The notes under the pieces: model-generated
The model's input: the letters and a program-made list of their open reading frames with translations, nothing else
Told to the model about the DNA's origin: nothing
Databases searched by the model: none
Assembly: GCF_001043915.1 (NCBI RefSeq)
Contig: NZ_LABX01000002.1
Span: 1-60,702 of the forward strand
DNA length: 60,702 nucleotides
DNA from: Methylobacterium aquaticum
GTDB lineage: Bacteria > Pseudomonadota > Alphaproteobacteria > Rhizobiales > Beijerinckiaceae
Direction: 5' to 3'
In this document: positions 49,229 through 58,227 of the stretch, piece after piece
How the letters are laid out: every line of letters begins with the position of its first letter
Position numbering within the stretch: position 1 is the stretch's first letter
Translations under genes and position numbers: made by a program

Positions 49229-49960
49229 TTATCCCTCGGCGATCGTCCCCGGATACCGCGCCGCGAGGTCGCGGCGCAGTGCCTCCGCCCAGTCGCGGCC
49301 GCGCTCCGCCCGCTCCGTCGGGATCGGCACCTCGGCCACCAGGCTCGCCGGCCGGCCGGAGAGGAGCAGCAGCCGGTCGGCCACCGCAAGGGCCTCCGGC
49401 ACGTTGTGGGTCACCATCAGGACCGCCGCGCCGCGGGAGGCCGCGCTGCCGAACACCGCGGCCCGCAACGACGAGGCCGCGGCGTCGTCGAGAGAGACGA
49501 AGGGCTCGTCGAGGACGAGGAGCCCGGGGGCCAGGGCCAGGGCGCGGGCGAGCGCCACCCGGCGGGCCATGCCGAGCGAGAGCGCCCGCGGATAGCGCCC
49601 GCGCCAGGGGCCGAGGCCCAGTTCCTCGAACAAAGCGTCGAGGGATTGTCCGCGCTCGGCCCGCGGCAGGGACAGGCGCACGTTGTCCTCGACAGTCCGC
49701 CACGGCAGGAGCCGCGGCTCCTGGAACACCATGCCGATGCGCAAGCCGGGGCGCGCGGCGAGGCTGCCCTCGAAGGCGCGGTCGAGGCCGAGCAGGATGC
49801 GCAAGGTCGTGGTCTTGCCCGCCCCCGAGGGGCCGATCAGGCACAGGGTCTCGGCCGGCCGGATCGACACGGCGAGGTCGCGCACCGCCTCGACCGGCTC
49901 GGCGCCGGCCGGGCGGTAGACCTTGCGGCGGATCGTCAGGGCGAGAAGGGCGTCGGACAT
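49229..49960 (-). CDS. ABC transporter ATP-binding protein, NitT/TauT type
   Basis: A 243-residue ATPase. Walker A is IGPSGAGKTTTLRIL (residues 42-56), the Q loop is MVFQEPRLLPWRTV, Walker B is LLVLDEPFVSLDD, and the switch His is in VLMVTHNVPEAL. The ABC signature is unusual: LSLGMARRVALARAL in place of LSGGQ. The family imports nitrate, taurine, sulfonates or thiamine precursors. ATG 49960 lies two bases after the permease stop, so the two are coupled. It is the third gene of a binding protein-permease-ATPase operon. Confidence 0.9.
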   Translation of the reverse strand: MSDALLALTIRRKVYRPAGAEPVEAVRDLAVSIRPAETLCLIGPSGAGKTTTLRILLGLDRAFEGSLAARPGLRIGMVFQEPRLLPWRTVEDNVRLSLPRAERGQSLDALFEELGLGPWRGRYPRALSLGMARRVALARALALAPGLLVLDEPFVSLDDAAASSLRAAVFGSAASRGAAVLMVTHNVPEALAVADRLLLLSGRPASLVAEVPIPTERAERGRDWAEALRRDLAARYPGTIAEG

Positions 49961-49962
49961 GG

Positions 49963-50697
49963 TCAGCGCCACCGGCGGGCCCGGGCGTCGAGGGGCTGGA
50001 GCAGCAGGGCGTCGACCGCCAGCATCACGGCGCTGAACACGAGGCTGTAGCCGATCAGGGCCGCGACGTCGAAGAGCTGGAAATAATACGAGATGGCGTA
50101 GCCGACGCCGTTCGGCCGGCCGAGCAGCTCGACCACCAGCACGATCTTCCAGGCGAGCGAGATGCCGGAACGCGCCGCCGCCACCGCGAAGGGTTCGAGC
50201 TGGGGCAGGAGCACGTGGCGGATCCAGGTGCGGCGGTCGTACCGGAACGCCTGGGCCATCTCCTCCAGGCCGGGATCGAGCCCGCGGGCGCCCTCGCGCA
50301 GGATCACCGCGACGTTCGGCATCTTGTTGAGGGCGACGGCCAGGATCGCCGCGGTCTCGGTCAGGCCGAGCCAGATATAGGCCAGCACCGTGATGATCAG
50401 CGCCGGGGTGTTGAGGAGCACGAGCAGCGGCGTGTCGAGGAGCCGGTCGGCTGTCCGCGAGCGGCCCAGCGCGATGCCGAGCACCGCCCCGGTCGCCATG
50501 GCGAGGCAGAACGAGGCCGCGACCCGCCACAGGGTGATGCCGATATTGCGCAGGAGATCGCCGCTGGCGGCCTCCCGCACCACGAAGGCCGCCACCGCCT
50601 CCGGCGACGGCAGGGTGCGGGGATCGGCGGCGCGGCTCGCCAGCCACCAGGCGGCGAGGAGCAGGACGAGCGATCCAAGGCGGGCGAGGAGGGCCAT
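49963..50697 (-). CDS. ABC transporter permease, NitT/TauT type
   Basis: A 244-residue membrane protein with about six helices. The EAA-type cytoplasmic loop is FRYDRRTWIRHVLLPQLEPF. The N-terminus MALLARLGSLVLLLAAWWLA is a membrane segment. The PSPEAVAAFVV stretch is a common SsuC/TauC-family phrase. ATG 50697 is the start. It lies 18 bases downstream of the binding-protein gene and two bases upstream of the ATPase. Confidence 0.92.
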   Translation of the reverse strand: MALLARLGSLVLLLAAWWLASRAADPRTLPSPEAVAAFVVREAASGDLLRNIGITLWRVAASFCLAMATGAVLGIALGRSRTADRLLDTPLLVLLNTPALIITVLAYIWLGLTETAAILAVALNKMPNVAVILREGARGLDPGLEEMAQAFRYDRRTWIRHVLLPQLEPFAVAAARSGISLAWKIVLVVELLGRPNGVGYAISYYFQLFDVAALIGYSLVFSAVMLAVDALLLQPLDARARRWR

Positions 50698-50715
50698 CAG
50701 GCGATCGGACGCCGC

Positions 50716-51714
50716 TCAGCCATTCGGCCCGCCATCCCAGTACAGCCCCTCCGGCAGGGTCGTGGCCGCCCCGACCAGGCGCTCGCCGCCGAGCCGCGCC
50801 AGCACCGCGTAGAGCCGCTCGGCATCCGTCCGCTCGGCGGCCGCCGTCCGGCGCGGGATGCCCTCCAGGAAGGCGCGCTTGAGGGTGGCGTAGGTCGCCT
50901 CGTCCTCCGCCGCCATCAGCGGGCGCACCGGAGCCCAGGCGGCGTCCCCGGCGGCGAGCGCCTGCTTGGCTTTGGACGAGGCCCGGGCGAAGCCCGCGAC
51001 GGTGCGGGGCTGGCGTTGCAGCAGGCCCTCGTCGAAGACGTAGCCGAGGAGCGCGATCGGGCCTTCGACCCCGAAGGCCGCGGCGATGCCGTCGGCGCCG
51101 ATCAGGCGGCGGAAGCCCCGCGCCTCGAGCCTCGCGCAGAAGGTCCAGTACAGCAGCGCGGCGTCGAGTTCGCCGGTCTCGAGCTTGCGCATCAGGAGCG
51201 GCGGCGCGCCGAAGACCGGTTGCGCCGCGCGCTCCAGGTCGAGCCCGTCCTTCTCGCGGGCGCGGGCCCGCAGGAGCAGCCAGTTCTTGTCGAGTGGGCC
51301 CCCCGCCACCCCGAGGCGCTTGCCGGCGAGGCCGGCGACCGTGGTCAGCGAACTGGTTCCCGGCACCATCAGGGCGCCCTCGGTCGAGGAATAGGGCAGG
51401 AACTTCACCGGGCGTCCCTCGGCGCGCAGGCGCGCGGCCCAGAGCAGGTCGGACACGATGGTGTCGACCTGGCCGCCCTGGAAGGCGATGCGGGCGGCGT
51501 CGCTCCCGGCCAGGCGCACGCCCTCGAGCGTCAGCCCCTCCGCCGCGTCGATCCCCTCCGCCTTGATGACTGCCGCCTCCCAGGACACGGTGCCGAAGGG
51601 CAGGAGCCCGACCTTCAGGGCGGCGGGCGGCGCAGGGGCCGGCTGGGCCTCGGCCGCACCGCGTGCGAGCGGCCACAGCCCGGCCGCCGCCATCACTCCG
51701 CGCCGTGAGAGCAT
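50716..51714 (-). CDS. ABC transporter substrate-binding protein, SsuA/TauA type
   Basis: A 332-residue periplasmic binding protein. The signal MLSRRGVMAAAGLWPLARGA has a near twin-arginine pattern (SRRG followed by a hydrophobic core) and is cut near AAEAQP. The mature part has KVGLLPFGTVSWEAAVIKAE, GGQVDTIVSDLLWAARL and VAGLAGKRLGVAGGPLD, as in NMT1/THI5 and SsuA proteins. Ligand unknown. ATG 51714 is fixed by the signal. It heads the operon; the divergent pterin dehydratase gene starts 212 bases away. Confidence 0.9.
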   Translation of the reverse strand: MLSRRGVMAAAGLWPLARGAAEAQPAPAPPAALKVGLLPFGTVSWEAAVIKAEGIDAAEGLTLEGVRLAGSDAARIAFQGGQVDTIVSDLLWAARLRAEGRPVKFLPYSSTEGALMVPGTSSLTTVAGLAGKRLGVAGGPLDKNWLLLRARAREKDGLDLERAAQPVFGAPPLLMRKLETGELDAALLYWTFCARLEARGFRRLIGADGIAAAFGVEGPIALLGYVFDEGLLQRQPRTVAGFARASSKAKQALAAGDAAWAPVRPLMAAEDEATYATLKRAFLEGIPRRTAAAERTDAERLYAVLARLGGERLVGAATTLPEGLYWDGGPNG

Positions 51715-51926
51715 GGATGCCTCTCCCTGTTGCCCGGCCGTTGGATTCGGCCCTTCAAGCCCGCCCTCGGACCCGGCCGTGTTCGCCGGCCGTCGCCCAG
51801 AGGTAGGCGGCGCGGCCAGCGGCGTCCACCGCTTGCGTGCGGGGATGCGAGGCCGCACCCTGGGCGGACCCGGCCCGGCGGTCACTTGTACTCTCGTCGG
51901 GCGGGCTTTTCAGGGAGATGGACGCC

Positions 51927-52295
51927 ATGCCGAGGGACGAAGTCCTCAGCCCCGACGTGATCGCCGCGCGCCTCGCCGACCTGCCGGCCTGGAACGAGGC
52001 CGATGGCTGGATCACCCGCACCTACCGGACGAACAGCTGGAAGGGCACCCTGATGGTGATCAACACCGTCGGGCACCTCGCCGAGGCCGCCTGGCACCAT
52101 CCGGACCTCACCGCCTCCTATGCCTGGGTCGAGGTGCGGCTCACCACCCACTCGGCCAAGGGCCTGACCGAGAAGGACTTCGCCCTGGCGCGAAAGATCG
52201 AGGAGGTGGTCGGCTGGCAGCCCGGGCTGGAGGGCGGCGCGCTCGAGGGCACGCCGGGCGATCCGCGCTTCGCCTACATCAAGTACGATCGCTGA
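51927..52295 (+). CDS. phhB: Pterin-4a-carbinolamine dehydratase
   Basis: A 122-residue protein that dehydrates 4a-hydroxytetrahydropterin, recycling the cofactor of aromatic amino acid hydroxylases. The active-site pattern is EAAWHHPDLTASYAWVEVRL then TTHSAKGLTEKDFALA, with the two His and the conserved Trp and Asp. ATG 51927 is used, nine bases after GGGAG; ATG 51918 is too close to it. There is no phenylalanine hydroxylase gene next to it, so it may act in another pterin pathway. It is monocistronic and converges on a diguanylate cyclase. Confidence 0.92.
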   Translation: MPRDEVLSPDVIAARLADLPAWNEADGWITRTYRTNSWKGTLMVINTVGHLAEAAWHHPDLTASYAWVEVRLTTHSAKGLTEKDFALARKIEEVVGWQPGLEGGALEGTPGDPRFAYIKYDR

Positions 52296-52331
52296 ACCGG
52301 TTCGCGTCGGCCTGCTGACACAAGCCCCGGC

Positions 52332-53750
52332 TCATGCCAGCCGCTCCAGGCCGGGCCGCCCGGCGCGCTTCGCCCGGTAGAGCGCCATGTCGGCGGCGTG
52401 CACGACGTCGTCGAAGCGCATCCCCGGCTCGTGCCGGGCGGTGCCGCAGGACATCGAGAGCAGCAGGGTGGTGCCGTCCTCGAGCGCCAGGGGCGTGCGG
52501 CGCACGGCGTCGCGCAGGCCGGCCGCGACGAGGCCCGCCTGGTCGAGGTCGGTTCCGGGCAGCAGGACCAGGAACTCGTCGCCGCCGACGCGCCCGATCA
52601 CGTCCGGCCGGCGCAGGTGGGCGCGCAGCACCGAGACCAGGTGGACCAGCGCCCGGTCGCCCGCAAGATGGCCGTGCCGGTCGTTGACCTGCTTGAAGAA
52701 ATCGAGGTCGAGGGCGATGAGGCTCAGCGGCGCGGGACCCGTCTCCCGCATCGCCGTCTCGGCCGCGTCGCGGAAGGCCGCGCGGTTGAGGGCCCCGGTC
52801 AGGGCGTCGGTGGCGGCGAGATGCGCCAGCTCGACCTCCCGCTCCCGCAGGATTTCGGCCCGCCGGGACAGGGAGGCGAAGCTCGCCCCCCGGGCGGCGA
52901 GCGCTGCCGCCACCGGCAGGCAGGTCAGCAGAAGGGCGGCCAGGAAGATCTGGAGCAGGGCGGCCTGCTCGCGGGGCTCGGGCACGAGCGCGGCGATCGG
53001 GCCGTCGCCGTGCAGGGTCGCGACGGAGCCGATCACCGCGATGACCATCACGGAGATCTTCGTTCCGAGCCGCCCGACCCGGAACGTCGTCAGCATCGCC
53101 GGACCGAACAGCACGAACAGCAGCGGCCGCGTGGTGAGGAAGAACACCACGCCGGCGGTCGCGGCGGTCAGCCCCAGCAGCCCCAGCGCTTCCACCCGCT
53201 GCCGCCAGTCCTTGTCCGCGACGAAGCGCCGGTAGTCGCCGCGCAGGAGGGCGAAGAGGAACGGCGTGAAGACCAGGAGGCCGAGGCCGTCGCAGGTGAG
53301 CCAGGCGCGGAACGCGGCCCACGGCGCCTGCCCGAGCAGCCACCAGGCGGTGGCCGCACCGCCGAGCCCGCTGATCGCCGGGGCGACGAGACCGCAGACG
53401 AGGAGGAAGCGCCCGACCATGGCGGGCGTCCCCAGCAGCACGCCGTCGCGCAGGGTGGGCTGGAGCAGGCGGGCCGCGATGGAGGCCTCGACGAGGTTGC
53501 AGAGGCCGAACAGGAACGGGCCGGGGCCGAGGCCCCGCACCGCCACGCCCGCGGTCACGCTGCCCAGGAAGCCGGCAACGAGCAGGCCCGGCCATTGGGC
53601 CGGGCGGCGGTCGAGCATCGCGGCGAGGAGGACGGCATTGGCCGGCCACACGGCCGCGATCGTGCGCCCGTCGCTCGCGAGGCGCAGCGTGCCGAGGGCG
53701 AGCGCGGCATAGAGGAGGCCGACGATGCACTCTGCCTGTCTGGCTGTCAC
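52332..53750 (-). CDS. MASE1-type membrane diguanylate cyclase
   Basis: A 472-residue protein. The N-terminal half is a MASE1-like membrane sensor of about eight helices (AVWPANAVLLAAMLDRRPAQ then WPGLLVAGFLG, typical phrases). The C-terminal GGDEF domain has DALTGALNRAAF and the active site GRVGGDEFLVLLPG. Five residues before it stands RRPD, an intact RxxD inhibitory site, so its cyclic di-GMP output should be limited by product. The GTG 53750 start puts the first helix at residues 10-25. It differs from the Cache-type cyclase at 2786, which lacks this site. It converges on phhB. Confidence 0.9.
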   Translation of the reverse strand: MTARQAECIVGLLYAALALGTLRLASDGRTIAAVWPANAVLLAAMLDRRPAQWPGLLVAGFLGSVTAGVAVRGLGPGPFLFGLCNLVEASIAARLLQPTLRDGVLLGTPAMVGRFLLVCGLVAPAISGLGGAATAWWLLGQAPWAAFRAWLTCDGLGLLVFTPFLFALLRGDYRRFVADKDWRQRVEALGLLGLTAATAGVVFFLTTRPLLFVLFGPAMLTTFRVGRLGTKISVMVIAVIGSVATLHGDGPIAALVPEPREQAALLQIFLAALLLTCLPVAAALAARGASFASLSRRAEILREREVELAHLAATDALTGALNRAAFRDAAETAMRETGPAPLSLIALDLDFFKQVNDRHGHLAGDRALVHLVSVLRAHLRRPDVIGRVGGDEFLVLLPGTDLDQAGLVAAGLRDAVRRTPLALEDGTTLLLSMSCGTARHEPGMRFDDVVHAADMALYRAKRAGRPGLERLA

Positions 53751-54194
53751 GGATGTCCCACCCGGCTGGACGTCCCGTCACGGGCCGTGGCGGGCCGACG
53801 TCTCGGGTCCATGCATGATAGTTAATTCGTTGAGGACTGTCTAACGAAGCGGGAGGTGCTCAATCGAGTCCGGCGGACACAGTGATTGTCCCAGGCGAAG
53901 GATATTCTCTTGACGTTGTGTTCGCTCGCCGCCGTGATCGACAGTCACAGGTTTCATTGGTCTTCTGCCGTGATGACGGCGGTGCAGCGTGGGTCAGGAC
54001 CGTGCAGGCCTGGGTCATCCGCCCGCCCTCGTCTGCCGGTCCTGTGTTGCGAGAGAGCCTGGCGGCCCAGGATCCGCACGGATCCCGGAAGGAGGCGATG
54101 ATCCCCTGACGGCCCGTCGCGCAGCGACTGTCTCCCCGGCGCGGCCTCCTCCTTGGCCGAGCGGCCGCATTCGGGCCAGCCGCTGCCCCCGGTC
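53751..54194. other. Gap between the metallophosphoesterase and the MASE1 cyclase
   Basis: 444 bases without a recognisable gene. The part near 53815-53960 is less GC-rich than the surroundings and is the likely promoter region of the cyclase. Open frames on both strands lack ribosome sites and family likeness. Confidence 0.45.
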
Positions 54195-55046
54195 TCAGGC
54201 CGGAACCTCCACCACCAGCCCCGGATCGAAGGTGCGGCCCTCGACCGGGTTGGCAAGGCAGCGGGTGCCGTGGAGCGTGAGGTCGTGTGCGGCATGGAAG
54301 TGGCCGGAGATCCACAGGGCCGGCCGGTGGGCATCGGCCAAGTCGGCGAGCAGCGTGGTGGCGTAGAAGGCCGGCACCCACCAGGGCACGCCGGGCGCAT
54401 CGCGGAACCGGTCGGCGGCCTCAGGCGTCGGCGGATGATGGGTGACCGCGACGGTCGGGCCCGGATGCGGCCGGGCGAGCGCCGCCATCATGGCGTCCCG
54501 GTCGGCCGCATGGGCCGCCATCGCGGCCTCTGGCGTCCAGGGCGTGCCGTCGCCCTGGCGGATCGCCCGGTATTCCCGCGAGCCCGTCGCCGGGTCGGTC
54601 ATGCGGGCGGCCGCGAAGGCGACCGGGTCGTCGGGCCGGTCCGGCGCATTGGCGGCAAGCCAGCGCCCGGCGAGCCGCCAGTCGCTCCACAGGGTGGCGC
54701 CGACGAAGCGCACGCCGTCGATGATGCAGGTCCCGCCGCTCTCGAGCAGCCTCACTCGCTCGCGGCCGGCCTCGCGGTTGATCGCCTCCACCCCGGCCCG
54801 GAGCGCCGCCAGCAGCTCGGGCGCGGTGCGGGGATCGCCCGCGGGCGCGTAACGCTCGTGGTTGCCCGGCACCAGCACCACCGGCCGCTCGCCGGCGAGG
54901 TGCAGGAGCGCGGGAAGGCCCCGGTCCGGCGCGCCCTCCCAGACGTCGCCGGCGCAGACCATCACGTCGAAGGGCCGCGTCGGGGGCGGCACGGCCGCGA
55001 GGGGCCGGCGCTCGAGATGCAGGTCGGAGAGCGGGAAGAGGCGCAT
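54195..55046 (-). CDS. Calcineurin-like metallophosphoesterase
   Basis: A 283-residue two-metal phosphoesterase. The metal-binding motifs are LFPLSDLHLE (D-x-H), VCAGDVWEG (GD), LVPGNHERY (GNH), VAVTHHPPTP and ISGHFHAAHD (GH-H). The substrate is unknown; relatives act on nucleotides, cyclic nucleotides or phosphoproteins. No signal peptide. It starts at ATG 55046, three bases after the holB stop, so it is the last gene of the rlpA-dac-tmk-holB row in this strain, where most relatives have metG, tatD and a metallo-hydrolase. Confidence 0.88.
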   Translation of the reverse strand: MRLFPLSDLHLERRPLAAVPPPTRPFDVMVCAGDVWEGAPDRGLPALLHLAGERPVVLVPGNHERYAPAGDPRTAPELLAALRAGVEAINREAGRERVRLLESGGTCIIDGVRFVGATLWSDWRLAGRWLAANAPDRPDDPVAFAAARMTDPATGSREYRAIRQGDGTPWTPEAAMAAHAADRDAMMAALARPHPGPTVAVTHHPPTPEAADRFRDAPGVPWWVPAFYATTLLADLADAHRPALWISGHFHAAHDLTLHGTRCLANPVEGRTFDPGLVVEVPA

Positions 55047-55049
55047 CGC

Positions 55050-56087
55050 TCAGGCACCGAACAGCGACAGCACCACCGGCCGCCGATCGAGGTTGTAGAC
55101 CTGCGCCTCCCGGGCGGCCCGGGCGGCGCGCTCGGCGGCGTCGGCGAGCGCGACGAGGCGGGCCGGCGGCTCGCCCTGGCGGCGCGCGATCTCGGCGGCG
55201 AGCCGCCGTTGCACGGTGTCGAGGGCGGTAGCGTAGAGCGCGTCGGCGTCGCGGCTGGCGAGCCGCTCGGCCAGCCGCAGGGCCCGGCGCCAATCCGGCC
55301 GGTCGCCCTGGTCGAGCAGCGCCTCGACCTCGTCCACCACCGCGATCGTGTCGGGGTCGAGGAGGTCGAGGGCGCGGGCGACCGAGCCCTCGCTCAAGGC
55401 GGCCGCCCGCTCGATCAGCTCCGGCGCCATCATGGCCTGCGCCGGCCCGAGGCTCCGCAGCACCCGGGCGACCTCCCCGGCCGGGAGCGGCGTCAGGGCG
55501 AGGCGGCGGCAGCGCGAGCGGATCGTCGGCAGCAGGCGCCCGGGGGCGTGGCTGACGATCAGGAACAGCGAGCGCGGCGGCGGCTCCTCGATCACCTTCA
55601 GGAGCGCGTTGGCGCTGGCGAGGTTCAAGTCGTCGGCGCAGTCGACGATGCAGATCCGGTAGCCGGCGTCAGCCGAGGTCTCGGCGAAGAGGTGGAGCGC
55701 GCGTCGCGCCGCGTCGACCCCGATCTGGGTCGGCACCGTCTTGGCGCCAGGAGCCTTCTGGCGGCGCAGCAGCACGAGATTGGGATGCGACAGGCCCGCG
55801 ACCTGGCGCGCCACCGGATGGCCCGGCGGCAGCGCCAGGCTGTCGGGCTCGCCCGCGCCGTCGCCGCGGGCGAGCAGGTGCCGGGCGACCCGGAAGGCGA
55901 GCGTCGCCTTGCCGATGCCCTTCGGCCCGCCCAGCAGCCAGGCATGGTGCAGCCGCCCGGCGCCGATCGCCTCGCGGAAGGCGCGCTCGGCCGCCTCCTG
56001 GCCGACGAGATCCTGGCGCTCGCGCGGGCGCGGCACGCCCGGGATCTCGCCCGGTTCGAGGTCGTCGTCCCCCCTCTCAGGCGGCAT
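55050..56087 (-). CDS. holB: DNA polymerase III delta-prime subunit
   Basis: A 345-residue clamp-loader subunit. PGEIPGVPRPRERQDLVGQE, then HHAWLLGGPKGIGKATLAFR with Walker A GGPKGIGK, CIVDCADDLNLASANALLKV with EEPPPRSLFLIVSHAP, and PTIRSRCRRLALTPL carrying the SRC motif, all fit HolB. No zinc-binding Cys set is seen, as in other alphaproteobacteria. ATG 56087 overlaps tmk by eleven bases; the longer open frame above has no meaning. It is coupled to tmk. Confidence 0.94.
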   Translation of the reverse strand: MPPERGDDDLEPGEIPGVPRPRERQDLVGQEAAERAFREAIGAGRLHHAWLLGGPKGIGKATLAFRVARHLLARGDGAGEPDSLALPPGHPVARQVAGLSHPNLVLLRRQKAPGAKTVPTQIGVDAARRALHLFAETSADAGYRICIVDCADDLNLASANALLKVIEEPPPRSLFLIVSHAPGRLLPTIRSRCRRLALTPLPAGEVARVLRSLGPAQAMMAPELIERAAALSEGSVARALDLLDPDTIAVVDEVEALLDQGDRPDWRRALRLAERLASRDADALYATALDTVQRRLAAEIARRQGEPPARLVALADAAERAARAAREAQVYNLDRRPVVLSLFGA

Positions 56088-56835
56088 CGGAGGCTCCGCC
56101 GACGAGATGGGGCAGCCGGGTCGCCACCGTGGCGCGGACCGCCTGCGCGACGGCCTCGGGGGACCCCTGCGCATCGATGACGGCGCAGCGCGCCGGCTCG
56201 GCGGCCGCGATGGCGAGGAAGGCCGTCCGCAGGCGCTGGTGGAAGCCCAGGGCCTCGGCCTCGAACCGGTCGGGGCCGCGGCTGGCGGCACGGTCGCGCT
56301 GGCGGGCGCGGGACAGCCCGATCTCGGGGGCCAGGTCGAGGATCAGGGTCAGGTCCGGCCGGGTCGCCCCCACCACCACCCGCTCCAGAGCGGCCAGCGT
56401 CTCGGCGTCGAGCCCGCCGGCGGCGCCCTGATAGGCCCGGGTCGAGTCGCTGAAGCGGTCGCACAGCACGATGGCGCCGCGGGCGAGGCCCGGCCGGATC
56501 AGGGTCGTGAGGTGGTCGAGTCGGGCGGCGGCGAAGAGCAGCGCCTCGGCGAAGGGGCCGTAGGGCTTGCCGGCGCCGGACAGCACCGCGGCGCGGATCC
56601 GCTCGGCCCGGGGCGTGCCGCCGGGCTCCCGGGTGGTCACCACCTCGCGGGGGCTCAGGCCCGCCGCGCCGGCGCGCAGCCAGGCCGCGAGCCGCGCGAT
56701 CTGGGTCGACTTGCCGGCGCCCTCGCCGCCCTCGAAGGTGATGAAGCAGCCGGGAAGCCCGGCTTCGGCCACCGTGGCCGGCCTGCGCGCATCCATCCGC
56801 GCGTCCATGAGACCGTCCATGAGAGCGTCGGTCAC
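56077..56835 (-). CDS. tmk: Thymidylate kinase
   Basis: It phosphorylates dTMP to dTDP for DNA synthesis. The 252-residue protein has the P-loop FITFEGGEGAGKSTQIARL, TTREPGGTPRAERIR, VLCDRFSDSTRAYQGAAGGL (DRF motif and LID start), and RDRAASRGPDRFE as a lid. The N-terminus MTDALMDGLMDARMDARRPA is longer than usual; any of the ATGs 56835, 56817, 56808 or 56796 could be used. The start overlaps the dac stop by four bases. Confidence 0.95.
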   Translation of the reverse strand: MTDALMDGLMDARMDARRPATVAEAGLPGCFITFEGGEGAGKSTQIARLAAWLRAGAAGLSPREVVTTREPGGTPRAERIRAAVLSGAGKPYGPFAEALLFAAARLDHLTTLIRPGLARGAIVLCDRFSDSTRAYQGAAGGLDAETLAALERVVVGATRPDLTLILDLAPEIGLSRARQRDRAASRGPDRFEAEALGFHQRLRTAFLAIAAAEPARCAVIDAQGSPEAVAQAVRATVATRLPHLVGGASDAA

Positions 56836-58073
56836 GACTTGCTGGTGAGCCGGCTGAGGGCCTGTCGGAACCAGCCGGTGCCGACCTCGATCGCGGCGTC
56901 GAGGGCGCGCTGGGTCATGGTGCCGGCCGGCACCGCCTCGGCGGTGTAGAGCGGCATGTCGAGCACCACCTGCTCGCCGCGGGTGACCTTGAGCCGGCCG
57001 ACCTCGCGGCCCGCCTCCACCGGCGCGGTCAGCGGGCCCTGGTAGGTGGCGCGGGCCACCAGCCGGTCGCTGTTGCCCCGCGGCAGCATCAGCCGCACCG
57101 GCTTCTTCGTGACGAGGGGCACCCGGCCCTTCTCAGCCCCGAAGGTCTCGGCCTCCGCCACGGTCTCGCCGGCATTGAAGATCTGACGCGCCTCGAACGC
57201 GCGAAAACCCCAGTCGATGAGCTTGCGCGATTCCCCGGCGCGGTCGCGGGCGGTCTTGAGGCCGCTCACCACCAGGACCAGGCGCTGGCCGTTCTGCACC
57301 GCCGAGCCGGTCAGGCCGTAGCCGGATTCCTCCAGGTAGCCGGTCTTCAGCCCGTCGGCGCCGATGTCGAGGGACAGCAGCGGGTTGCGGTTCTGCTGGC
57401 GGATCTTGTTCCAGGTGAACTCGCGCTCGGCGAAGAGCTTGTAGTCCTCCGGATAGGTCTCGATCAGGTGGATGGCGAGCTTGGCGAGGTCGCGGGCCGT
57501 CACCTTCTGGTCGGGGGCCGAGTAGCCGGTGGCGTTGCGGAACAGCGAGCGCTCGAGCCCGATCTCCTTCGCGTGCCGGTTCATGATCTGGGCGAAGTTG
57601 TCCTCGGTGCCGGCGACGCCCTCGGCCGCGGCGATCGCCGCGTCGTTGCCGGACTGGACGATGATGCCGCGCAGGAGGTCGGGCAGCTTCACCTTGCTGT
57701 TGAGCTGGGCGAACATCGACGAGCCGCCGCCCCCGGCGCCGCCGCGGCGCCAGGCATTCTCGCTGATGGTGAACTCGGTGTCGGGGCCGAGCTTGCCCTT
57801 GCGCATCTCGTCGAAGAGCACCTCGACGGTCATCAGCTTGGCCATGCTGGCGGGCGAGAACGGCTCGTCGGCGCCCTTCTCGAACAGCACCGCGCCGGTA
57901 TCGGCGTCGATCAGGATCGCGTGCGGCGCAAGGGTCTGGAAGGACGGGGTCTGGGAGCCCTGGGCGCGGGCATCCGACACCGCCAGCGAGGCCCCGAGGA
58001 GGGCCGCCAGGGCCAAGGCGGCGGCGCGGCGCGGGAGCGCCCTGCCCGTCCCGGTGGTCGCTGTCACACGCAT
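56832..58073 (-). CDS. D-alanyl-D-alanine carboxypeptidase (penicillin-binding protein 5/6 type)
   Basis: A 413-residue periplasmic enzyme that trims D-Ala from peptidoglycan peptides. A signal peptide (residues 1-38, ending ARA) precedes the SxxK motif SMAK at 76-79, the SGN motif in IVQSGNDAAIAAAEG, and the KTG motif in DGLKTGYLEESGYGL. The C-terminal PBP5 beta domain and an amphipathic tail (TGWFRQALSRLTS) for membrane attachment follow. ATG 58073 is fixed by the signal peptide. It overlaps tmk by four bases and follows rlpA by 154 bases. Confidence 0.95.
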   Translation of the reverse strand: MRVTATTGTGRALPRRAAALALAALLGASLAVSDARAQGSQTPSFQTLAPHAILIDADTGAVLFEKGADEPFSPASMAKLMTVEVLFDEMRKGKLGPDTEFTISENAWRRGGAGGGGSSMFAQLNSKVKLPDLLRGIIVQSGNDAAIAAAEGVAGTEDNFAQIMNRHAKEIGLERSLFRNATGYSAPDQKVTARDLAKLAIHLIETYPEDYKLFAEREFTWNKIRQQNRNPLLSLDIGADGLKTGYLEESGYGLTGSAVQNGQRLVLVVSGLKTARDRAGESRKLIDWGFRAFEARQIFNAGETVAEAETFGAEKGRVPLVTKKPVRLMLPRGNSDRLVARATYQGPLTAPVEAGREVGRLKVTRGEQVVLDMPLYTAEAVPAGTMTQRALDAAIEVGTGWFRQALSRLTSKS

Positions 58074-58227
58074 ACCCCTACGCTCGAAATCCCGGCCGGC
58101 CGGGACACCGGCCGCACTGTGCCGCCCCGTCCGGGCCCGTGCAACCGCGCCTGTGCCGCAGTGCGGGACGCGGAACCGTTTCGGATGTGGATCCCGGCGG
58201 GGGAGCGCCCGAAGCCCCCCGGCCCCC

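Noticed and set aside
53860..54381. Minus-strand open frame in the gap before the metallophosphoesterase
   Set aside because: No start signal, no family likeness, and it crosses the end of a real gene in another frame.
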